Assembly: GCF_047511655.1 (NCBI RefSeq)
Contig: NC_133392.1
Span: forward strand, 20,474,001 to 20,538,000
Length of the DNA: 64,000 bases
Source: Castor canadensis
Lineage: Eukaryota > Chordata > Mammalia > Rodentia > Castoridae
Reading direction: 5' to 3'
Every line of letters starts with the position of its first letter. Positions within the stretch are counted from its first letter, which is position 1. Positions 1 to 11,035 of this stretch are shown in pieces. A model generated the notes under the pieces. That model was not told the DNA's origin. It did no database searches and worked only from the letters and a program-made list of their open reading frames with translations. Made by a program: the position numbers and the translations under genes.

Positions 1-975
1 TGTATATCACCCTATACCAAGATTAACTCAAAATGGATCAAGGATCTTAATATCAGACCCCAAACTCTTAAGTTGATACAGGAAAGAGTAGGAAATACTC
101 TGGAGTTAGTAGGTATAGGTAAGAACTTTCTCAATGAAACCCCACCAGCACAGCAACTAAGAGATAGCATAGATAAATGGGACCTCATAAAGCTAAAAAG
201 CTTCTGTTCATCAAAAGAAATGGTCTCTAAACTGAAGAGAACACCCACAGAGTGGGAGAAAATATTTGCCAACTATACATCAGACAAAGGACTGATAACC
301 AGAATATACAGGGAACTTAAAAAACTAAATTCTCCCAAAACTAATGAACCAATAAAGAAATGGGCATGTGAACTAAAGAGAACTTTCTCAAAAGAAGAAA
401 TTCAAATGGCCAGAAAACACATGAAAAAATGCTCACCATCTCTAGCAATAAAGGAAATGCAAATTAAAACCACACTAAGATTCCACCTCACCCCTGTTAG
501 AATAGCCATCATCAGCAACACCACCAACAACAGGTGTTGGCGAGGATGCGGGGAAAAAGGAACCCTCTTACACTGTTGGTGGGAATGTAGACTAGTACAA
601 CCACTCTGGAAAAAAATTTGGAGGCTACTTAAAAAGCTAGACATGGATCTACCATTTGATCCAGCAATACCACTCTTGGGGATATACCCAAAAGACAGTG
701 ACACAGGTTACTCCAGAGGCACCTGCACATCCATGTTTATTGTGGCACTATTCACAATAGCCAAGTTATGGAAACAGCCAAGATGCCCCACCACTGACGA
801 ATGGATTAAGAAAATGTGGTATCTATACACAATGGAATTTTATGCAGCCATGAAGAAGAACAAAATGTTATCATTTGCTGGTAAATGGATGGAATTGGAG
901 AACATCATTCTGAGTGAGGTTAGCCTGGCCCAAAAGACCAAAAATCGTATGTTCTCCCTCATATGTGGACATTAG
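1..975 (+). pseudogene. LINE-1 ORF2 C-terminal part (5' end outside window)
   Basis: This is the C-terminal third of the L1 ORF2 protein (endonuclease/reverse transcriptase), open in frame 1 from the first base of the window to a TAG at 973-975. The visible 324 codons lie downstream of the reverse transcriptase core. They include the C-terminal cysteine-rich motif C-X3-C-X7-H-X4-C at nt 535-588 and the typical tail around '[10 protein letters not shown]' and 'WYLYTMEFYAAMKK'. There is no in-frame stop in the visible part, so the copy is relatively young. Whether the element is full length cannot be judged because it continues beyond the left edge. Confidence 0.95.
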
Positions 976-1460
976 ATCAAGGGCAAACACAACAAGGGGA
1001 TTGGACTATGAGCACATGATATAAGCGAGAGCCCACAAGGGAGGGGTGAGGATAGGTAAGACACCTAAAAAAACTAGCTAGCATTTGTTGCCCTTAACAC
1101 AGAGAAACTAAAGCAGATACCTTAAAAGCAACTGAGGCCAATAGGAAAAGGGGAACAGGTATAGAGAAAAGGTTAGATCAAAAAGAATTAACCTAGAAGG
1201 TAACACCCACGCACAGGAAGTCAATGTGAGTCAATGCCCTGTATAGCTATCTTTATCTCAACCAGCAAAAACCCTTGTCCCTTCCTATTATTGCTTATAC
1301 TCTCTCTACAACAAAATTAGAAATAAGGGCAAAATAGTTTCTGCTGGGTATTGGGGGGGGAGAGGGAGGGGACGGAGTGGGTGGTAAGGGAGGGGGTGGG
1401 GGCAGGGGAGAGAAATGACCCAAGCCTTGTATGCACATATGAATAATAAAAAAAAAAAAT
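976..1460 (+). mobile_element. LINE-1 3' UTR and poly(A) tail
   Basis: The sequence directly follows the ORF2 stop and ends in an A-run at 1449-1459 with AATAAA just before it. At 1351-1410 it holds a strongly G-rich, almost pure purine tract, typical of L1 3' UTRs and rich in GGG runs. The same 3' end is seen in antisense, more diverged, at 18233-18352. With the ORF2 tail it forms one sense-oriented L1 insertion. Confidence 0.9.
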
Positions 1461-3019
1461 ACTGTTCTAAAGGCACTGTGATATCCTAGACTGTAACCAG
1501 AACAAGAAATAGAAATCTGAATAAAGTGTGAGTTTAGTTGAATTTAATTAATAATAACATACCATGTTGGCTTTTTAGTTTTTGCAAATGTACCACAGTA
1601 ATGTTAAGATGCTAACATAAAAAAATTAGATGAATTATGGGAATTCTTTGACTTTTATTATTATTATTATTTAGAATCATTCCAAAATTTTAAAGTTTAT
1701 TAAAACAATATTTGTTTTATTTATTAGAGGTCTAATTCTCTAGGGACCCCTAATAACAATCGGAGCTATTTGTTGACCGATGCGCTGATTGGCACAATAC
1801 CCTAGATTCGTGTTCACGACAACATTGTGAAGTAGATATGGTTATTATCTGCATAATTATTATCTTCAGTTTCCTCCGTGGCTCAGAGTGATTAAGCAAC
1901 TTGTCTATAGATGCACAGATAATAATTGATAGAGTCAGGGTGTGACAATGATTCTTGCTGAGAGCGTAGGCTCTCAACAATTTCCCAGCTACACTGTCTT
2001 GCCTCTCTTAGCTTGAGTTTCACTCTGAAAAAAAAATAAAAGTTATCACTTATTCAGATTGGCTCTCATCTTTCAGCTGAATCTGTGAGACAGGTAAACT
2101 TAATTATTTGCACTGCACCTTTAAGTAAATCAGAGTACTATTTTGAAAGCAACCAAGTTTCACAGAAGGCCAAAGCTTCCACCCTTCTGCTTTGTTAAAT
2201 TGGGTTCTAGTTTTCCTAAAAGAGGAGGCAGAGGGGCTGGGAAATACCTCCCTTCCAAGGAGCTTGGAATGCTTTCTAGCTCAGCCTGGCCCTTTCCCCT
2301 TGGCTCCTGTTTTCTTGTGCCCATCATGTACTCACCTTGGGACGGTGGGCCTGAGGACTAGCATTTGTCTTGCACTTTCTAGTAGGGTTTTTGCTCTGAA
2401 TAGCCTATTCAGAAATGCAAAAAGCATGGTGTGCTACCCCATGGTGTAATTGTGGTGTGTGGTTCAGGGTCAATGAAGCCAGCTCTGCATGTAAAGAGAG
2501 AAGGGGCTTCCCTTACAGGAGAGTTTCCAGAATGCTCTCTGTTCCCAAATATCATCCTGCTGGTGTAGCAAGATGCCAGTGGTCACCTAATTCATGTTAA
2601 ATGCAGCACTCTGTTTATCATGGGCGCACACTCTGCTCACAGCTCCTCATGGCTTTACTCAGGTATACTCCTTGGCACAATCCCAGGCTCCCTGCAGCCC
2701 AGTTGGGGTTTGGCTTAATTGAATCCATCATTCATTATCTGTGAAGGGACAAAAAAATTATTACATATCAGGATTCCTACCTTCCCTACCCTTGACAGCC
2801 AAGAGGATTATGTATTTGCGAGTCATTTCTGTCCTCTGCAAGGGATTCTGCCATTGCCAGACTGATGGTTCTTTAAGTTTTCTAGAGAAAGAATCAGAGG
2901 GGAAGCAAGAAGAGGAAGAAGAGATGAATTAACTAGTGAGAAAGATTTTTTCTCAGAAGGTGGAGGGCGCCAGGTTTAGGGACAGAAGTACAGAACGGCA
3001 GCAGAATAGGAGGGAAGTA
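1461..3019. other. Intergenic, no gene seen; MIR/L2-like relic
   Basis: This AT-rich stretch shows no credible coding region. It has a short TTA microsatellite at 1656-1673. At about 1835-1975 it reads like an antisense MIR/L2 relic ('cagtttcctc...ggctcagag' type wording). The remaining sequence, including 2100-2950, is unique to my eye. Confidence 0.5.
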
Positions 3020-3261
3020 CAGTAGTCCTCCTTATTCACTGTTTCACTGTTCTCAGTTTTAGTTATCCATGGTCATCTACAGTCTGGAAATATTAATGGA
3101 AAATTCCAGAAATAAACAATTCATAAGTTTTAAATTGTTATTCTGAATAGTGTGATGAAATCTTGTATCATGCTACTTTGTCCCTCTCAGGAAGTGAGTC
3201 ATCCCTTTGTCCAGCATATCCATATTGTATAACTACCCACCCTATGGCAGGGAGGGAGAGG

Positions 3262-3264
3262 GGG

Positions 3265-3362
<98 letters not shown>

Positions 3363-3366
3363 CAGA
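3262..3366. repeat. (GA)n microsatellite
   Basis: About 105 bases of almost pure GAGA with occasional AAAG interruptions, expanded inside the Tigger-like element. Apparent arginine/glutamate or serine/leucine reading frames across it are repeat artefacts. Confidence 0.97.
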
Positions 3367-3483
3367 GACATTCATATAACTCTTACTAAAGTATGTCATA
3401 ATGGTCCTATTTTATTGTTAACCTTTTGTGCCTAGTTTATACATTAAACCTTATCATAGGTATGTATGTATAGGAAAAGGCAT

Positions 3484-3487
3484 AGTG

Positions 3488-3519
<32 letters not shown>

Positions 3520-3548
3520 TATATTACATTGTGTGTGTACATATATGG
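3484..3548. repeat. (TA)n/(TG)n microsatellite
   Basis: An alternating TATATA run followed by TGTACATATA and GTGTGTG stretches, inside the right arm of the same DNA transposon relic. Confidence 0.9.
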
Positions 3549-3600
3549 TCCAGCACTGTTCACCATTTTTAGTGGGGGTCTTGGGCTATAGTATATGAAA

Positions 3601-4470
3601 GCAAAATGGATATTAATGAAATATCACTCTACTTTGTGTATGCCCTTCATAATATTCAGAAAATTCAGATAAAAGACTCAAAAGAACCTTCTTTTGAGTT
3701 GCCAAACAGAATTTCTTTCACAAAGAACTCTGCCTGCTCTGAGTCTGGGCCACATAATACCCAGCTTCTGCAGAGATGCATGCATTCAACATGAACCTCC
3801 TCCCCTCCCTCCAGCTCTGTTCTGCCCATAGCTCTCTCCTGAGCTCTGTGGCTGAACTTTAGTAATCTTTCAACTTAGTCTATGAATACTTGGGTCCTTA
3901 TCTTATGTAACCTTTGTAGCATTTGTCTGTTGCCAATTCTACAGTGATAATCCTTTCAGTTCAAGGTTCCAGGTGCTTTCTACTCATTATTTAATCCTGT
4001 CAGCTTCAGGAGGGAGGTTTTATTTCCCACTCCACCCTCACTTTTGCCAAATGAGGAAACTGATTCAGAGAAAGCAGAAACTTATTTAAGTTCTTAGAGT
4101 CAGAAAATAAGAGAACTAGGAATTAAGCCCAGGCTTATTTGACTCTGAAACTCTTTAATTATTGTTATTCAATAAATAATTACTATGTATAAGATATGTT
4201 ATTGCATACTATACTTATTAAACTATTATTACTTATTAGTATTACAGCAGTGACTTCAGCTTTCAAATTTTATAGGCTGGTATGGGACTGCTAAATACAT
4301 GTACAGGAGTGTGTATATAGTCTTTACACCATTAAAAAATGCCCAAGTATAATATATCATCACTATCATTTATTTTTGTTTTAAAATTACCAAATGTGCT
4401 GATATGGAAGTACTTTCATAGTATGTTGTAAAGCAAGATGCTACTTGCTGTATTAAAAATGAGTTTCTGC
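3601..4470. other. Intergenic; MIR/L2-like relic near 3985-4160
   Basis: No gene is seen. The stretch 3985-4160 has the 'gaggaaactgattcagagaa' wording of MIR/L2-derived repeats, and the rest is AT-rich unique sequence. Confidence 0.45.
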
Positions 4471-4566
4471 GGACTGGAAGGAGTGGCTCAAGTGGTAGAG
4501 TGCCTGCTTTGCAAGTGCAAAGCCCTGAGTTCAAACCCCAGTTCTGCCAAAAAACAAAAAAAGAAA
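4471..4566 (+). repeat. ID-like SINE
   Basis: A tRNA-derived SINE of the lineage-specific ID-like type. It shows an A-box-like 'gtggctcaagtggtagag', a B-box-like 'gagttcaaacccc', and an A-rich tail with a C interruption. It is a short single-unit copy. Confidence 0.9.
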
Positions 4567-5117
4567 ATGAGTTTTTGCAAATGTATCTGCCTATATATGC
4601 TATATGCACAGGGCATTTTTGTTTTTGGGGTTTGGGAAGCAGAACTCTTGGTTAGAAAGGAGATGTCCCATACAGTCAATGCAGAAGGCTTTGTATATTC
4701 TGAATTTTGTGCAAGGAATGTCATGTATTAATTATTCCAAAAACAAACATAAAGCTCTGAAAGAAGATATTTAATACCTCAAGGAAGATATGGTTAATAT
4801 AATCACAAAATAATTTAAATAAATTTAATTCTACCCTATTTTTATCTTTTTTTGATGTGTCTTGGTGAGAACTTGGCCAAAGTTGGACAGTAGCCTCTAG
4901 ATTGACCTCACCAGTCCACCTGGTTCTCAGTAATCACTTCTCAGATGCATGGAGGTGATGTTCTATAGCACTCCGTGGCCCACAGGCAAGGGCACCTCTT
5001 TTGGTGGTCCCTTCCAGGTGCCCCAAATTCAAAACAACTTTCTCAACATTACAGCATAAATAGTGGAGGAAAGCCTGGCTGGAATATATGGCCTAAGATT
5101 AAGAGCCTAGATTTGAG

Positions 5118-5272
5118 CAGTTATTGTCCTGAACTTGGCTGTAACTCAGAATCACCTGGGTCATGGGTTAGACTAGTCCCCTAAAGACTATGTCAAAATC
5201 GGCATTTTGAACAGATATCCTGGGGGTAGGGGTTTCTGATGTGCCCAGAGCTATTCTTTGGGAAACAAGAAT
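5118..5272 (+). mobile_element. MER5-like hAT-Charlie relic
   Basis: The segment carries 'actcagaatcacctggg' and 'tttctgatgtgcccagagc', matching small non-autonomous hAT-Charlie elements (MER5A type). It is old and diverged. Flanking 4570-5117 and 5273-6470 show no gene; 5916-5928 is a T-run. Confidence 0.55.
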
Positions 5273-6470
5273 GTTTCAGACAGTGTACCCTTATAGACTG
5301 AGGATGACGACTAACTTTTAATATTAATCTGAGCCTTTCCTGAAAAAGAAAGGTGGGGGGCAGGGTGAAGGCCCTCAGATCTGTGACAGTCAAAAGTCCA
5401 ACAGAACTTTTTCCTACCCTGCCACACCAGAGGTCAAACAGGATGTGTCTCAGATGGAGTCCACTAATGCAAACAGGATCTGGAGAGAAATAGCAATTTT
5501 TCTTTTTCTCTCTGAACCTCAGTCGGACCAGTTCCGGAAACAGTCCTGATTAGAGCATAATTGATTTGGATTCAGGCAGCAGAGCAGCCAGACCTGCACT
5601 CCCTTCAGCACACTGTGCAGTGTCATCTGACTCTACTGCATTCCCAACAATATGGAGTGACACGTGCCGGTTTGCAGCCTTAAAAGACCATCTGGGGATG
5701 ACTGTGCTGACCATTCTGTAGAGAAATGCTGGGCATCTCTACCTCCCCACCCCCACTGTGGCAGCAAACAGACTCCAGGCATTGTCATTACATAAGTACT
5801 GTTTTCTTGGTCACACACGATTTGGGGGCTTTTGCTGGTCAGGAAATGATTATGTATTACTTTCAAAGCCGAATCAGTTATTCTAGTTTAAACAAGGATT
5901 TCTAAACACTTTGCTTTTTTTTTTTTTCTCATAGCACACATCATAGAGTGTATAGTTCAAATTTATCAGAGATTGAGAAAACAAAGCAAATAAACAATAA
6001 AGCCCTATCATCCCAGAAGGCTGGGAGGAAGTGAACAGAGTCAGGGAAGAGCCCCAGCAGGGATGTTTTGGTCAGTGTGCTAGACTCCTTAACTTCCCCT
6101 AGTCTATGTCAAGACCCCACTGAATTTCAAACAGGCCACCAGCCAACCAAGCAATAACTGCTATCCTGAAATATCTCTTGGATCCACACCCTAAATTTTA
6201 CCCTCTGAATGTATTTCCTGAGACTAAGTTTCACAATCCAGTTATCCAGAGAAGTGAGAATCCTGAACCAATTTTACTATGCACATATTATCTGTGAATT
6301 TACAGGAAAACATAGATACCTTGCCCTGAAACACTCATAGGTATAAGGTGTTTATGACTTAGGTTCAAAATGGCTTAGTTTTGTTTGTATTCCATCTCAT
6401 TTTGCTCTGTGTGCAGACCTAGAACCAGTATCTTTCATGCTTTAAACAATAACAACAAATACAACAAATA

Positions 6471-6632
6471 GCCGGGCATGGTGGGGCACCTCTGTAATCC
6501 CAGCAGTCGAGAGGCCGGAGAAGGAGATTTGAGGCCACTTTGAATTACATAGTAAGTATGCATCCAGCTTGGTAATGAGTTTCAGTTCAGCTTGGGCTAC
6601 ACAGAGAGACACTGTATAAAAAAACAAAACAG
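6471..6632 (+). repeat. B1 SINE
   Basis: Begins 'gccgggcatggtggggcacc' with 'tgtaatcccagca' and 'cttgggctacacagagagac', the 7SL-derived B1 signature. It ends in an A-rich tail. Flanking 6633-7767 contains no supported gene. Confidence 0.92.
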
Positions 6633-7767
6633 ATTTTATGTAATCCTAGTTTTTCTTTTTTTAATGGTGCAAACTGCAAATAGGCTACCATAATGCATCT
6701 TTTTCAACTTTTGTTTAAACTGTTGTAATATGAAAACTCTCAAGCACCATATTTAAAAGTAGAGAGAGTAATCTGCTTTAAACTTTGATATCAATATAAG
6801 ACCTATCTCCAGCCTTCATTCTCAGGTTATTTTGAAGTAAATCCATAACACCATCATTTCAACTGTAAATAAAGTAACTATTCCTTTTAAAAAGCAACAT
6901 AATACCATTGTGATAGTTTTAAAAAGTAACAATTGCTTCTTTAATATCAACCAGTATTAGTCATTTATAGAGTTTTAAACAGAAAGGCCCACTCATGAAA
7001 ATCTAGCGATTCCTACAATGCTGCAGGAACTGACTGACCTCTCCCCCTTCCCTAGTCCCTTTCAAAGGCAGGGATGCCTCAGAATCAGAGGCACACAATT
7101 CCTTCAAGGACTTGGTACTGAACTCATGTGTCCAAACCTCCCCTGCTCCAGAGACTGGGTTGGCTTATCCAGCACTGTTGACTTTGGTCTGGATGTTTAT
7201 CCATTCATTTTTCAGACCTCCAGTCGCTTGTTTATCTTGGCCATCCCTTTCCAGCCCGAGACTTCCCACACCCTGCCATCTGGCACCCTCTCTGGTTTCA
7301 TTCCCACAGCCCAAGCTCTGAGCAGAAACCTCAGCGGAAGCTCAGATCCAGCAAAAGGGTCCCGAGGGCTGGGCCTGTACTTCTCTACCCAAGCCCTCCT
7401 GCAGGAGCCGAGCAAACAAAAGGAATTTTTGGAGAGGATCGTCAAGGTTTCATTACTTCAAGAGTACAACTCTTCTTATTGTCAGTGGTTACACAGATGC
7501 ATAATCAATATCTCAGGGCCTTGGTGAATGTTGTCTCACTGTGGCAAGCTGAGAAAGGAGATGCAATGGTAGCTAGCAAGTGTCAGAACTGTCCCTCGTG
7601 TTTCCTTTAAAAAAAAAATAAAGCATCCTGTCACTGAATGTTCCACTCGTGTCCTTAGATCTGTAAATTACTTTAGTCAAAATGTCAATTTATTTTATTT
7701 TATCAGTAATTTTTAGGTATGCGGACTTCAAGTTTATTTAGATTTTGATGGTAAAAAAGATTTTGAA

Positions 7768-7978
7768 GCTAGGTGCCAGTGGCTAACATCCGTAATCCTA
7801 GCTATTCAAGAGGCAGACATCAGGAGGATCATCATGGTTTGGAGCCAGACTGAGCAAATATTTCATGAGACCCTAGATCAAAAAAATACCTAATACAAAA
7901 AAGGGCTGGTGGAATGGCTCAAGGTGTAGGCCCTGAGTTCAAGCCATGGTACCACCAAAAAAAAAAAAAAAAAAAAGA
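7768..7978 (+). repeat. Composite B1-ID SINE
   Basis: A B1-like left part ('ggtgccagtggctaacatcc ... gtaatcctagctattc') is joined through an A-rich linker to an ID-like right part ('ctggtggaatggctcaagg ... gagttcaagcc'). It ends in a 20-base A tail. The same fused architecture recurs elsewhere in the window. Confidence 0.9.
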
Positions 7979-8224
7979 TTTTGAGTTAATTCAATGCAAA
8001 CTGAAGCAACTAAATTTACTTACCACATCCTAAAAATGCCTCTCACTTTCTTGCTCTCTTGAGAATTTCCCCAGATTTGTCAAACTAAGCAATCCTTGAA
8101 GGTGGTACTGATCACTCAGCTCAAAGAGTTTCCATAAATTCCCACAAGAACAACATTACTATCACCATAGTGCCTACCATTTCTTGAGGACTTAGTGTAT
8201 GCTGGATAAGCCCTTGGTGTAGAA

Positions 8225-8227
<3 letters not shown>

Positions 8228-8261
<34 letters not shown>
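8228..8261. repeat. (GT)n microsatellite
   Basis: Pure GT dinucleotide run at the tail side of the adjacent antisense ID SINE, consistent with microsatellite growth from a SINE tail. Confidence 0.95.
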
Positions 8262-8334
8262 TTCTGGAGATTGAATCCAGGGTTTTACACGTGCTAGGAA
8301 AGATCTCTACCACTTGAGCCACACCCCAGCCCTA
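8262..8334 (-). repeat. ID-like SINE, antisense
   Basis: Reverse-strand ID unit: 'ttgaatccagggttttacac', 'ctaccacttgagccacacc' and 'ccagccct' are the complement of the tRNA-derived SINE body. Confidence 0.88.
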
Positions 8335-9604
8335 TAGTATCTTATTTCATCTTTACCCATAGTTCCAGGGGGTAAGAGCTATTATCATCATCATCTTATA
8401 ATTGAGGAGAATAAGGAGAGATTAGGTAAACACCCAAGGTCATTGGCACAGTAAATGACAGGGCTGGGCCATATGGCTTTGCATGTCTCCCCTCAATTTT
8501 TAAACTACATGGCCTTAAAAAAAATCATTCTACCTTGTGTTGTCAATCACATGTCCGTGTGTGTGTGTTTTATGGTCTCCTTGTTGTACTTGATGTGAAG
8601 TATTTAGCATGGTATCTGGCAAATGTAAACACTTGGTGCTTGATAAATGTTAACTATTATTGTTATTGTTAACAGTAAAGCATTTATGATGCAGCCAGGA
8701 ACATTTCACCTCCATGTTGGGTGCTGTCACAGGTACCAAAGCTCAAGAGTCTGGCTTTCTCTCCTGCTGCAGACTTCTCAAATAAGAATATGGGTTGCAA
8801 CATGCAAGGCACAGCAACAAGTCAGTTGTTGTTTATGTGAAATTCAAATTTGACTGGGTATCCTGTATTTTATCTGGCATCCCTAGTCAAGGGGCTTAGC
8901 AACCAACAGAGCTGAGCACAGCAATGATGCAAGAATAGCTAAGGCATATGGTGCCGATTTAGTGGCATTGCAGCATTTCTGAGCAGGGAGGGCCCAGGGT
9001 GATGATGGGCAAACAGAGAAGGCTTCATCAAGGAGGCACGGCTCTCCATGCTGGCAGAATGGGCATTTGAAAGGCTTCCAGGCTATAGAAAGGACTGCTG
9101 GAAGCAGCAATAGAGCCAGTGACTTCTAAAAAGTGCTTAGTATGGAAATGACTTCACAGGTTGGAGCTGGAAGAAAGGGGCGATACCCCTTTAAGCTGGT
9201 TTTGAAAGTGAACTGTCCGTGACATTAACCCAGATAGTCTCTAGCAGCACAGTTTCTGCAAGGGTGGAGGCTTCTACATGCTTGGTCTCCTGTAAGAGGA
9301 AGTGGAATAAGTGCAGATCTAAACGTAAGCCCTAGAGAAATGCACACAAAGTGTGCTGAGGAACAGGAAAAGTCTGAACTCTGTTGTGGAAAAGAAAACA
9401 CAAGCAAAGGCACTGCCCTAGAGAGCTGTCAGATGCATTGCATGCTCAGCCCATTCATCCCATGCCTGACACCACTTAATCCTCACAGTATTCCTATTTT
9501 ATATGATATTCTCTTTCTGTAGAAGAGGAAACAGAGGGTCAGAGAGTTCAGGTTATTCAGGTTAGAAAGTGGTCAAGCCAGGATTCAGATTTAGGTCAGT
9601 CAGG
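8335..9604. other. Intergenic with MIR/L2 and fold-back relics
   Basis: No gene is seen. About 8365-8520 and 9460-9600 read as MIR/L2-like relics. Near 8826-8885 lies one arm of a palindromic element whose fuller copy is at 22185-22362. About 8940-9200 may be L2-derived. Confidence 0.45.
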
Positions 9605-9682
9605 AAAGGGGATGTAGCTCAGTAGTAGTCAGCTTGCCTAGCATGCCCAAGGCCCTGGGTTCAATCCCCAGCACGGTAAAAA
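9605..9682 (+). repeat. ID SINE (BC1-like subtype)
   Basis: Close to the rodent ID/BC1 consensus: 'gatgtagctcagtagtag', 'cttgcctagcatgcccaag', 'ccctgggttcaatccccagc'. Short A-rich end. Confidence 0.92.
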
Positions 9683-10728
9683 ATGATGGGCTGGTCAGAT
9701 TTCAAATCCTAATTGTTTTCTCCTTCACCACCCTGTCATGAGTCAGTTTTCTGCCAGTCGTTTTTAAGGAAACACTCTTGTTTTCTTCTGTATAAGAAAC
9801 GATTATGTTCTCATCCTGGTGGTAGATATCTTCTGGCTCATTCTGGAAATTGAAGTAGTGCTGGGTATCTGAACCAGCAGTGAGGCTGGTTGTTGAGCCT
9901 TCAACCCTGTGTCCTTGGAAAGGCATCTTTTGCTGGAGTGCCAGGTGAGGCCTGAGCACCACATAGGTCCTGGAAGAGGCTTTATTGTTCTGGGTTAGAG
10001 GTTACAGAGGCTCCCATCTCTCCTTAGGCCCTCTGTATTTGGTATCACACCCAAAGAAAGGACAGGAATAAAACACTCTAATTAAAAGAACTGTCTAGGT
10101 GCAAGGAACAAAATCCAGACAGATTACAGGGCATGGCAGGCTGGCCACTAGCTTTTTCAGGAGTGTAGATGGAGCCTGCTTATGAGAGAAAAGAAGGAAA
10201 GGCACTTCCAACCATAATGAGCCCAGGGTTGATGTTGAAGGGCTATGACAACAATCTATCTAGTTTATTGGGACATGTTTTTCTAGCAGCCTTGGATTAG
10301 AGCTGTGATTGCCTCCTGCAGAGATTTGTGACCTCATCCTTCCTCCCCCACACTTCCCAACTGTAGCTATAGGGTTTTCCCCTTATACCCTAACATATGG
10401 TTTGTAGCAGGAAGTGCGAAATCCCAGGAATGAGTCCAGGCTCAAGTTTCAGACTCTAGAGAGACTCAGGTGAGCTGCGAGGAATTGCCTTTGTTTCATA
10501 TAAAAAGAGTTGAAAAGAGAGTTTAGTGACCTCTTGGTTTGGAATGAAGTAATTAGTTCTCCAGAAACTCCCACTGGTTTCCTGGGTAACAAAATCAATG
10601 TGCTGTTGATAGAAAAACCAGGAATAATAAATTGGCTGAAATTACAGATTTTCTGTTTAAATAGAGATTTTTTTCCTTACCAACTCAAATATAAAACAAA
10701 ACAAAACAAGAAACACTGTCAAGCAACA
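9683..10728. other. Intergenic, unique; no supported gene
   Basis: Apart from an 86-codon minus-strand open frame at 9702-9962 that I do not recognise, this stretch shows nothing I can name. It has no CpG cluster and no obvious repeat. Confidence 0.4.
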
Positions 10729-10783
10729 CCACACACGCGCGCGCACACACACACCCACACCCACACACACACACACACACAGA
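10729..10783. repeat. (CA)n microsatellite
   Basis: CA dinucleotide run with CGCGCG and CCCACAC interruptions. Confidence 0.95.
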
Positions 10784-10895
10784 GTCTATTTCTCCCTTTG
10801 ACTTGCATTCATTCTTTTAAAAAATTTAAAATTTAATGGTATATAACTATTATTATGCTTGAAAACATAAGAAAAAAGTGGATCAAATCCATGCC

Positions 10896-11035
10896 TGATT
10901 GGGCATGATGATGATGATGCATGCCAATAATTTTGGTCCTGGGGAGGCTGAGGCAAGAGGGTCTTCATTTTCAGACCAGCCTAAGCTACATAGTAAGCCC
11001 TTGTCTCACAAAGAACAACAGGAACAACAAAAATC
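10896..11035 (+). repeat. B1 SINE, diverged
   Basis: B1-like body with 'ggggaggctgaggcaagagg', 'ccagcctaagctacatagta' and an A-rich tail. It carries a small GAT triplet expansion near its 5' end. Confidence 0.8.

Larger units (their letters stand above)
3020..3600 (+). mobile_element. Tigger/MER2-like DNA transposon relic
   Basis: The segment begins CAGTAGTCCTCCTTATTCAC, a pogo/Tigger-type terminus. It continues through the characteristic 'ggaaaattccagaaataaac' and 'catccctttgtccagc' stretches of non-autonomous MER2/Tigger elements. Its right part (3420-3595) resembles the 3' end of the same family. The middle is interrupted by a long GA microsatellite and a TA/TG stretch. It has no transposase frame. 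The family name is from memory of the consensus. Confidence 0.7.

Noticed and set aside
3163..3435. Arg/Glu-repeat and Ser/Leu-repeat 'proteins'
   Set aside because: Translation of a GA microsatellite on both strands.
7018..7527. 169-codon open frame, the longest outside L1 and the ERV
   Set aside because: No recognisable domain, biased toward Ser/Leu/Pro, no CpG island or exon-like flanks; length is within chance for this much DNA.
8262..8334. tRNA gene
   Set aside because: A- and B-box-like motifs belong to an ID SINE; no cloverleaf with anticodon is present. The same applies to the other ID copies.
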